From Clostridiales bacterium (lineage in GTDB: Bacteria > Bacillota > Clostridia > Lachnospirales > Lachnospiraceae): DNA of 64,000 nt. The notes below the pieces were generated by a model. That model ran no database searches. It saw only the letters and a program-made list of their open reading frames with translations, and was not told the origin of the DNA. Shown piece by piece: positions 9,253 through 15,865 of the stretch. The translations under genes were made by a program, and so were the position numbers. The stretch is taken from positions 1-64,000 of the forward strand of contig JAAYNV010000043.1 of the NCBI GenBank assembly GCA_012520645.1, in the 5' to 3' direction. The stretch's first letter is position 1. Each line of letters starts with the position of its first letter.

Positions 9253-10842
9253 GTGAACGGTTATTTCCAGATAATCAATGGGGAACATGGAACTGGAATT
9301 AAATTTTTTCCACCGACAGACGGAGGGGAAGGTCTGAAGGTGAATGAGATTGCAGAGTATCTGCAGTCGAAAAATATTTCATTTGATCTTGCCACAATGA
9401 ACAGGGCATTGCAGACTATGCAGGATAAGCCGGTCGTTTTTCCGCTGCAGTCGGAGTCAGGAATGCCGGAGCGGGAATGTGTGCACCTGTATTTATCGGC
9501 AGATAAAATGACAGCAGAAGGCAGATTTTATGCGCCTTCCAATGATGGTGGCAAAATGGACAAGCAGGAAATTCTGGATGATCTGAAATATCAGGGAATC
9601 GTTTTTGGTGTGGATGAAGCTGCAATTGATGCGTTCTTGAAGAATCGCAATTATTGTGAAAATATTGTTCTGGCAAGAGGAAAGGATCCCGTACAGGGAC
9701 AGGATGGTCAAGTAGAATATTTTTTCAATACTAATTTAAGAGCAAGACCGACTCTGCTGGAGGACGGCAGTGTTGATTTCTTTCATCTGAATACAATAAA
9801 CCATTGTAAAAAAGGCGATATACTGGCACGGCTTCATAAGGAAATACGGGGCGAAGCCGGAAGCAATGTGCAGGGTGAGATCATACCGCCCAGAGATGTA
9901 AAGCCGGCACGGATGGCTTATGGAAAGAATATTGACATTTCAGAGGATGGTCTTGTGTTGACCTCACAGGTCAATGGGCATGTGTCGCTGGTAGAGGGAA
10001 GGGTATTTGTTTCAGATGTCTTCGAAGTAGAGAATGTGGATAATTCCACCGGAGATATTGACTATGAAGGCAGTGTACAAATCAATGGAAATGTGTGCAG
10101 TAATTTTTCCGTGAAGGCCAAAGGAAATATTGAAGTAAAGGGCGTAGTAGAGGGCGCTGTATTGGAGGCCGGAGGTAATATTACGATTGCCAGAGGCGTA
10201 AACGGTATGGGCAAGGGTAATTTGAGCGCGCAGGGAAATGTGGTAGCAAAATTTATAGAGAATGCGACTGTTACTGCAGGCGGATATGTGGAGAGCGGAT
10301 CGATACTTCACAGCCGTGTCAATGCACAGACTGAAATCAATGTTTCCGGTAAGAAGGGATTTATCACCGGAGGAGAAGTATGTGCAACAAACTGTATCAG
10401 TGTTAAGACACTCGGTTCCATGATGGGAGCTGATACGGTTGTCAGTGTAGGAGTCAATCCACAGCTTAAAGTGGAATTTCAGCAGGTGCAGAAGCAGTTA
10501 GCGGAAGCAGCAAAGGTATTAAAGACCATACAGCCGGTCATTCAGGCCACGACACAGAAGCTTAAGCAGGGTGTGAAGCTTCCGCCGGATCAGGCAACTT
10601 ACATTAAGTCTCTTGTTTTGTTGGATCAGAAGAAGAAGAAAGAGATGGAGGAGGCTTCAATGCGGTTGGAAGAACTGCAGGAGGTCTTAAGTGAAGGCGA
10701 AGATGCAAGAGTTGTGGTAAATGGAACGGTCTATCCGGGTACCAGAATCCTGATTTCAGACGCCTCTTTGGTAGTGCAGAAGGAGTATACGTACTGTAAG
10801 TTTGTAAAGAGCGAAGGTGACGTTAAGATGACTGGTATATAG
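9253..10842 (+). CDS. FapA family polymer-like protein (DUF342)
   Basis: 529 aa from the chosen GTG at 9253, which has GGAGGA at 9241-9246. An upstream in-frame GTG at 9220 lies inside fliA and is less likely. The N-terminal domain (about 1-150) is followed by a Gly-rich beta-helical core with repeating hydrophobic/Gly periodicity (SVQINGNVCSNFSVKAKGNI, then EVKGVVEGAVLEAGGNITI). The C terminus (about 400-480) is coiled coil (VQKQLAEAAKVLKTI). This is the DUF342/FapA architecture. FapA-type proteins have been linked to polar organisation or motility in some bacteria, but the function here is unproven. Confidence 0.85.
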   Translation: MNGYFQIINGEHGTGIKFFPPTDGGEGLKVNEIAEYLQSKNISFDLATMNRALQTMQDKPVVFPLQSESGMPERECVHLYLSADKMTAEGRFYAPSNDGGKMDKQEILDDLKYQGIVFGVDEAAIDAFLKNRNYCENIVLARGKDPVQGQDGQVEYFFNTNLRARPTLLEDGSVDFFHLNTINHCKKGDILARLHKEIRGEAGSNVQGEIIPPRDVKPARMAYGKNIDISEDGLVLTSQVNGHVSLVEGRVFVSDVFEVENVDNSTGDIDYEGSVQINGNVCSNFSVKAKGNIEVKGVVEGAVLEAGGNITIARGVNGMGKGNLSAQGNVVAKFIENATVTAGGYVESGSILHSRVNAQTEINVSGKKGFITGGEVCATNCISVKTLGSMMGADTVVSVGVNPQLKVEFQQVQKQLAEAAKVLKTIQPVIQATTQKLKQGVKLPPDQATYIKSLVLLDQKKKKEMEEASMRLEELQEVLSEGEDARVVVNGTVYPGTRILISDASLVVQKEYTYCKFVKSEGDVKMTGI

Positions 10843-10854
10843 GAGGTGGCAGAT

Positions 10855-11172
10855 ATGGCAATCAGTCCGATTACATTAAATGGAACTGTATCCAGAGTTC
10901 AGGATATGTCGATCATCAAACATAATGAAGATGCAAAGGGAATGACCGATCAGAATAATTTCCAGATGCAGTTCAAAAAGGAAGTGAATGACCATATGAC
11001 TAAAGTGCATCGTTCGGATGATTCTGAAATGGAACAGAAGAAATACGATGCAAAGGAAAAGGGCGACAACCAGTATGCCGGTGATGGGGGCAGAAGAAGG
11101 AAACAGGAAGAAGAAAAAAAGGATGGAAAGGTGATCGTCAGGAGCACAAGCTCATTTGACGTAAAGATATAG
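10855..11172 (+). CDS. Small highly charged protein of unknown function, end of flagellar operon
   Basis: 105 aa from ATG 10855, which has AGGAGGTG at 10841-10848; a GTG at 10846 overlaps the RBS and was rejected. The sequence is hydrophilic. The first half contains a VSRVQDMSIIKHNEDAK segment and a helical QMQFKKEVNDHMTKV; the second half is Lys/Glu/Arg-rich (DGGRRRKQEEEKKDG) and probably disordered. No signal peptide or membrane segment is seen. I do not recognise a family. Position 12 bp after FapA and 11 bp before the next gene argues that it is a real, co-translated gene. Confidence 0.7.
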   Translation: MAISPITLNGTVSRVQDMSIIKHNEDAKGMTDQNNFQMQFKKEVNDHMTKVHRSDDSEMEQKKYDAKEKGDNQYAGDGGRRRKQEEEKKDGKVIVRSTSSFDVKI

Positions 11173-11183
11173 GGAAAATTAAT

Positions 11184-12002
11184 ATGGAAGTAATGGAAAT
11201 TGTATTATTGTTCATAGGTGTAGTTCTGTTTGTATTCGGCTTTCTGATCCCGGATAAGAAGGGTAAGAAAGCGTTGGATACCAGTCAGGAAGAAGAAAGA
11301 ATACACAACTTTGTGGAGGAAGAATTAAAGGGTGTAAAGGGACAAATTTCTGATATGGTGGAGGAAACAGTACAATATTCCGTAGAGAAAACAGAGCGTT
11401 CCCTGGATCGGCTGACCAATGAGAAAATGATGGCGATTAATGAATATTCGGATACCGTATTAAAAGAGATCCACAGAAATCATGAGGAAGTTATGTTCCT
11501 TTATGATATGTTAAATGATAAGCATACGAATCTGAAAAATACCGTGAAGGAAGTAACAAAATCGGCAAAAGAAGCTAAGGAAACCGCCCAGGATGCAAAG
11601 ATTGCGGTGAAGGAAGCCGAGGAAACTGCTAAGAATGTCATGGAAACGGTGGCAGAGGTAGCAGAAAGTGCAGAAGAAAGAGTTCTGGGACCGCTTGAGG
11701 TGAAAAGAGTAGAGACTGTTTCAGCTGAAAAGAAGGCCGTGGTAAAGAAAGCGGAGAAAAATGTGGAGAAAAAGGAGACACAGGCACGTACAAAGGAGAA
11801 GAAAACGGCGGTGTCTTCCGGCAAAGATATGCCGGCTGGAAATGTTGCCATACAGTTTGCAAGCGGTGATGATAGGGCAAACAATAATGAAAGAATATTG
11901 GAAATGCACAAAGCCGGTAAGTCCAATATGGCGATAGCCAAAGAACTGGGACTGGGACTGGGTGAAGTAAAGCTTGTGATAGACTTATTTGAAGGGATTT
12001 AG
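11184..12002 (+). CDS. Membrane-anchored coiled-coil protein with C-terminal HTH (DUF6115/SwrB-like position)
   Basis: 272 aa. One N-terminal transmembrane helix (about 3-22, IVLLFIGVVLFVFGFLI) is followed by a long charged coiled coil (about 35-180; Ala/Glu/Lys-rich heptads, TVKEVTKSAKEAKETAQDAK). A C-terminal segment looks like a helix-turn-helix (NERILEMHKAGKSNMAIAKE, then LGLGLGEVKLVIDLF). The same layout, N-terminal anchor plus C-terminal HTH-like tail, is known for SwrB, which occupies the same sigD-rpsB interval in B. subtilis. Assignment to DUF6115 and analogy to SwrB are inference from layout and synteny, not alignment. Confidence 0.65.
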   Translation: MEVMEIVLLFIGVVLFVFGFLIPDKKGKKALDTSQEEERIHNFVEEELKGVKGQISDMVEETVQYSVEKTERSLDRLTNEKMMAINEYSDTVLKEIHRNHEEVMFLYDMLNDKHTNLKNTVKEVTKSAKEAKETAQDAKIAVKEAEETAKNVMETVAEVAESAEERVLGPLEVKRVETVSAEKKAVVKKAEKNVEKKETQARTKEKKTAVSSGKDMPAGNVAIQFASGDDRANNNERILEMHKAGKSNMAIAKELGLGLGEVKLVIDLFEGI

Positions 12003-12005
12003 AGT

Positions 12006-12623
12006 ATGAAGCTGAAATATTATTTACGCGGATTAGGAATCGGTATAGTGGTAACAGCGCTTGTGCTGGGACTTTCCGGGAAAAAGGAATCTCTGACGGA
12101 TGAGGAAATCAAGGAAAGAGCCGCAGGTCTGGGAATGATCGAGAATACCGTGCTTTCTGAGATGGAAGTAGAAAGTATGGAAGAAGAAAATACAAAAGAA
12201 GCAGAAAATGAAGCGGAGCCGGAAAGTGAAGCTGTCGAGCCGGAAATGGAATCGGAAAGTTCTTTAGAAACAGAGCCGGAGAGTGCTTTGGAAACGGAGA
12301 ATGATACGCTGACAGAAAGTAGTGTGGAAGACCAGGGAATGCCGGATGAAAAAGGAATACCGGAGGAGCAGACGGAAGAGACGGAGACAGAATCTGAGAT
12401 GATACGGGAAACGGTAAATATCATAGTACAGTCGGGAGATACTTCCTGGCCTGTGGCAAAACGGGTACATGCTGCCGGTCTTGTCTCGGATGCAGCAGCC
12501 TTTGATGACTTTATGTGTGATAACGGATATTCCAGATATCTACGTGCCGGTTCCTATGAAATTCCGGTTGGTGCAGATGAAAAAGAAATTGCAGAGATTC
12601 TGGCTGGCAGAGATAAGAAGTAG
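12006..12623 (+). CDS. Membrane protein with acidic linker and YceG/MltG LysM-like C-terminal domain
   Basis: 205 aa. One N-terminal transmembrane helix (about 7-24, LRGLGIGIVVTALVLGLS) is followed by a very acidic Glu/Ser-rich stretch (about 45-140, many SE/ESE repeats). The C-terminal 65 residues (VNIIVQSGDTSWPVAKRV, then GYSRYLRAGSYEIPVGA) resemble the substrate-binding LysM-like module that precedes the catalytic domain in MltG/YceG endolytic transglycosylases. The catalytic domain itself is absent, so this is at most a wall-binding protein. It is the last gene before the operon terminator. Confidence 0.65.
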   Translation: MKLKYYLRGLGIGIVVTALVLGLSGKKESLTDEEIKERAAGLGMIENTVLSEMEVESMEEENTKEAENEAEPESEAVEPEMESESSLETEPESALETENDTLTESSVEDQGMPDEKGIPEEQTEETETESEMIRETVNIIVQSGDTSWPVAKRVHAAGLVSDAAAFDDFMCDNGYSRYLRAGSYEIPVGADEKEIAEILAGRDKK

Positions 12624-12648
12624 GATAAATAAAAACAGAATCCATAAA

Positions 12649-12685
12649 ACATGAAAAAGCCCTTGTCATAAGGGCTTTTTCATGT
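12649..12685. terminator. Perfect 16-bp hairpin terminator of the flagellar operon
   Basis: The arm at 12649-12664 (ACATGAAAAAGCCCTT) is exactly complementary to 12670-12685, with a 5-nt loop GTCAT. The A run on one side and T run on the other make it a Rho-independent terminator, potentially bidirectional. It closes the fla/che operon 26 bp after the last stop codon. Confidence 0.9.
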
Positions 12686-12691
12686 TATACT
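12663..12691 (+). promoter_or_regulatory. rpsB-tsf promoter embedded in the upstream terminator
   Basis: The -35 box TTGTCA (12663-12668) lies in the loop and top of the terminator stem, and the -10 box TATACT (12686-12691) starts directly after the stem, with a 17-bp spacer. TG at 12683-12684 gives an extended -10 as well. A sigma-A promoter here would leave a leader of about 180 nt before rpsB. No other good promoter was found between the terminator and rpsB. Confidence 0.75.
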
Positions 12692-12879
12692 CTGAATGTT
12701 GTGATAAAAAACACGTATTCTGATTTGCAGTCGGTGCTTCGTTAACGCAGAGGTTGGCGGCAGAGTGTGTTTTGGCATTGTATGAAAAGAAAAGCAGAAG
12801 TCGAAACAGGGAAGGAATACGGAAGCACGCGCGGACCGGAGCATGGTTCAGGCGCAGGAAACCAAATGGAGGTATTAAA

Positions 12880-13629
12880 ATGAGCGTTATTTCTATGAAA
12901 CAGTTATTAGAAGCAGGTGTTCACTTTGGACATCAGACAAGAAGATGGAACCCGAAAATGGCTCCGTACATCTTCACAGAGAGAAATGGTATTCACATCA
13001 TTGACTTACAGAAATCTGTAGGAAAAGTAGACGATGCTTATAAGGCAGTAGCTGATGTAGCAGCAGAAGGCGGCACAATTCTCTTTGTTGGTACAAAGAA
13101 GCAGGCTCAGGACGCTGTTAAGGCAGAAGCAGAGCGTTGCGGTATGTTCTATGTAAATGAAAGATGGTTAGGTGGTATGCTGACAAACTTCAAGACCATC
13201 CGTAGCAGAATTGAAAGATTAAAAGCAATTGAAACAATGTCTGAGGATGGAACCTTTGATGTTCTTCCGAAGAAGGAAGTAATTCAGTTAAAGAAAGAGT
13301 GGGAGAAACTGGAGAAGAATCTCGGCGGTATCAAGGAAATGACAAGAATTCCGGATGCAATCTTCGTAGTGGATCCGAAAAAGGAAAGAATTTGTGTGCA
13401 GGAAGCTCATACGCTTGGAATCAAACTGATCGGTATCGCTGATACAAACTGTGATCCGGATGAACTTGATGTTGTTATTCCGGGTAATGATGATGCAATC
13501 AGAGCTGTAAAACTGATCGTTTCCAAGATGGCTGATGCAGTAATTGAAGCAAATCAGGGCGAAGCTGTCTACACAGAAGAAGATCTGGAGACAGAAGCTA
13601 CTGATATGGAAGAAGTAGCAGCAGAATAA
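12880..13629 (+). CDS. rpsB: 30S ribosomal protein S2
   Basis: 249 aa from ATG 12880, preceded by TGGAGG. The frame is open further upstream (to 12754), but that extension lacks family similarity and is leader. Family hallmarks are the start [47 protein letters not shown] and [21 protein letters not shown]2 is assembled late into the small subunit and links the body and head. The order rpsB-tsf is universal, and the position after the flagellar operon matches B. subtilis. Confidence 0.98.
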   Translation: MSVISMKQLLEAGVHFGHQTRRWNPKMAPYIFTERNGIHIIDLQKSVGKVDDAYKAVADVAAEGGTILFVGTKKQAQDAVKAEAERCGMFYVNERWLGGMLTNFKTIRSRIERLKAIETMSEDGTFDVLPKKEVIQLKKEWEKLEKNLGGIKEMTRIPDAIFVVDPKKERICVQEAHTLGIKLIGIADTNCDPDELDVVIPGNDDAIRAVKLIVSKMADAVIEANQGEAVYTEEDLETEATDMEEVAAE

Positions 13630-13646
13630 TTATGGAGGATAACAAA

Positions 13647-14582
13647 ATGGCTATTACAGCAGCAATGGTAAAAGAGTTAAGAGAAATAACCGGCGCAGGT
13701 ATGATGGACTGCAAAAAAGCACTGAATGAGACAAACGGTGATATGGATGCAGCCGTAGAGTTCTTAAGAAAGAACGGACAGGCCAAAGCAGAGAAAAAGG
13801 CTGGAAGAATTGCAGCAGAAGGTCTTTGCAAGGTCATTGTAAAGGATGATAAGGTAGCAGCAGTTGTTGAAGTAAACTCTGAGACAGACTTTGTTGCTAA
13901 GAATGAAAAGTTCCAGGCTTTTGTAGCTGAGGTTGCAGAGCAGGCACTTTCTTCTGACGCAGCGGATATGGATGCTTTCATGGCTGAAAGCTGGAAAACA
14001 GATGCTTCCAAGACAGTAAAGGATGTTCTGGTAGAGCAGATTGCAGTGATCGGAGAGAACTTAAACATCAGAAGGTTTGAGAAGGTAACTGCAGGAAATG
14101 GTTGTGTAGTTTCCTATACACATGGTGGCGGAAGAATTGGTGTTATTGTGGAAGCTGCTACAGATGTTGTAAATGATGCTGTAAAAGAGGCTCTTACCAA
14201 TGTGGCAATGCAGATTGCTGCTCTTTCTCCGAAGTATGTTTCTACAGATGAAGTGTCTGAGGAATATAAAGCACATGAGAAAGAAATCTTAATGGCTCAG
14301 ATTGCAAACGATCCGAAGATGGCAGGCAAGCCGGAGAAGGTTATTGAGGGCGCAGTAAACGGACGTCTTGCAAAAGAGTTAAAGGAAGTATGTCTGTTAG
14401 AGCAGGTATATGTTAAGGCAGAGGATGGAAAGCAGACTGTAGGCAAGTACGTTGAGCAGGTTGCAAAAGAGACTGGTGCAAATCTTTGCATAAAGAAGTT
14501 TGTTCGTTTTGAGACAGGCGAAGGTCTGGAGAAGAAGGAAGAAGACTTTGCAGCTGAAGTTGCAGCTCAGATGAACGCATAA
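13647..14582 (+). CDS. tsf: Elongation factor Ts
   Basis: 311 aa from ATG 13647 with GGAGGA about 8 bp upstream; the ATG at 13632 overlaps that RBS and was rejected. The N-terminal UBA-like domain (ITAAMVKELREITGAGMMDC, then KKALNETNGDMDAAVEFLR) is followed by the TDFVAKNE core motif, which contacts EF-Tu. EF-Ts is the GDP-exchange factor of EF-Tu. 17 bp after rpsB and followed by a strong terminator. Confidence 0.98.
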   Translation: MAITAAMVKELREITGAGMMDCKKALNETNGDMDAAVEFLRKNGQAKAEKKAGRIAAEGLCKVIVKDDKVAAVVEVNSETDFVAKNEKFQAFVAEVAEQALSSDAADMDAFMAESWKTDASKTVKDVLVEQIAVIGENLNIRRFEKVTAGNGCVVSYTHGGGRIGVIVEAATDVVNDAVKEALTNVAMQIAALSPKYVSTDEVSEEYKAHEKEILMAQIANDPKMAGKPEKVIEGAVNGRLAKELKEVCLLEQVYVKAEDGKQTVGKYVEQVAKETGANLCIKKFVRFETGEGLEKKEEDFAAEVAAQMNA

Positions 14583-14643
14583 ACTCTGCGTCATAAGAAG
14601 TTTTGATAAAGAATATATATGGGCGGTTAGAACGCTAAAAATG

Positions 14644-14677
14644 GAGACTCTGGACGAATGCCAGAGTCTCTTTTTTT
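14644..14677 (+). terminator. Rho-independent terminator of rpsB-tsf
   Basis: A perfect 10-bp stem GAGACTCTGG / CCAGAGTCTC (14644-14653, 14661-14670) with a 7-nt loop is followed by T7 (14671-14677). Confidence 0.92.
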
Positions 14678-14732
14678 AATAGTTCATGAAAAATTTTAAC
14701 TTATTGATTTTGAAGAAAATACCAGAAATGCG

Positions 14733-14761
14733 TTGTGTGAGACAGAAGTATACTTTATAAT
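14733..14761 (+). promoter_or_regulatory. Putative sigma-A promoter for the signalling block
   Basis: TTGTGT (14733-14738), 17-bp spacer, TATAAT (14756-14761). It lies 32 bp before the HD-GYP response-regulator start and just after the tsf terminator, so it is the natural promoter for 14793 onward. Confidence 0.6.
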
Positions 14762-14792
14762 AGTACTTAAGACCGAGTAAGGGGGAAGAAAC

Positions 14793-15857
14793 ATGAGTGA
14801 TGTTATCTTAGTTGTGGATGATGACAGTGCGAATCTGATGCTGGCACATAAAATTCTGGGTGGAATCTATCGCATTGCGGCGGCAAATTCCGGTGCGGCG
14901 GCATTTAAGTATTTAGAGAATAACAGACCGGATCTGATTTTGCTGGATGTGAATATGCCTCAGAGGAGCGGGATTGAAGCGATAGAAAAATTGAAAACAG
15001 ATGAACGTTACAGTTCTATTCCGGTTATTTTTCTAACAGCAGATAAAAGTGCGGAAACTGAGACAAAATGCTTTCAGGCGGGTGCAGTAGATTTTGTTGG
15101 GAAGCCGTTTGTACCGGAAATTTTGCGTAGCAGGGTAAAGCGGACTTTAGAACTGGAACAGTATCATTACGGATTGGAGAAACTTGTAAGGGAGCAGACC
15201 AGACAGCTTGAGGAGAGAGCAAAGCGTATTGATGAGATACAGAACTATGTTATTGTCGGCATGGCAAATCTCATTGAAAGCCGGGATGGAAGCACCGGAA
15301 AGCACGTTAAAAATACGCAGATATATGTCACAATGATTGTGAATGAGTTGAAGCGTCTCGGCTATTTTTCTAAAATCCTGGAAGAAGATTATATGCAGAA
15401 TGTATGCAAAGCCGCGCCGCTTCATGATATTGGAAAAATTAAAATCCCGGACAGCATTTTACAGAAGCCGGGGAGACTGACGGAAGAAGAATTCCGGGAA
15501 ATGCAGAAGCATACGGAATACAGTGTGGAGATTATTAAAAATATTATTGGAGATGTAGAGGATGAGGAATATGTGAAGGTAGTCAGTGATATTGCCCTGT
15601 ATCATCATGAGAGATGGGATGGAACCGGATATCCAAAGGGACTTGCAGCAGAGCAGATTCCTCTGTGTGCCAGAATCATGGCAGTTGCAGATGTTTTTGA
15701 TGCCCTGTATGAAGAACGCTGTTACAAATCTCCGATACGGCCTGTCAGAAAAGTAATGGAGATTTTAGAGAAGGGAAAAGGAACCCAGTTTGATCCGGTT
15801 ATTGTGGATGTATTTGTGGGAATGGAGCAGGAACTGAAGGAAATTTTGGGCGAGTAG
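14793..15857 (+). CDS. Response regulator with HD-GYP c-di-GMP phosphodiesterase domain
   Basis: 354 aa. The receiver domain (1-120) has phosphoacceptor D52 (LILLDVNMP) and K104 in the GKPF loop. A short coiled-coil linker (about 120-150) leads to an HD-GYP domain (about 150-350). Catalytic motifs are HDIGKIKIPD (HD at 211-212) and HHERWDGTGYP (271-281), the full HD-GYP signature. This family hydrolyses c-di-GMP to GMP under phosphorylation control. The two downstream hybrid kinases are candidate partners. RBS AGGGGGAAG. With the PilZ protein at 2514 it points to c-di-GMP signalling in this cell. Confidence 0.92.
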   Translation: MSDVILVVDDDSANLMLAHKILGGIYRIAAANSGAAAFKYLENNRPDLILLDVNMPQRSGIEAIEKLKTDERYSSIPVIFLTADKSAETETKCFQAGAVDFVGKPFVPEILRSRVKRTLELEQYHYGLEKLVREQTRQLEERAKRIDEIQNYVIVGMANLIESRDGSTGKHVKNTQIYVTMIVNELKRLGYFSKILEEDYMQNVCKAAPLHDIGKIKIPDSILQKPGRLTEEEFREMQKHTEYSVEIIKNIIGDVEDEEYVKVVSDIALYHHERWDGTGYPKGLAAEQIPLCARIMAVADVFDALYEERCYKSPIRPVRKVMEILEKGKGTQFDPVIVDVFVGMEQELKEILGE

Positions 15858-15865
15858 GATATAGG

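Noticed and set aside
11501-11941. Long minus-strand open frame inside the coiled-coil gene
   Set aside because: Antisense shadow of a Glu/Lys/Ala-rich plus-strand gene; no RBS, low-complexity product.
12754-12879. N-terminal extension of S2
   Set aside because: The frame is open but has no RBS or family similarity; ATG 12880 with GGAGG gives the standard S2 N terminus.
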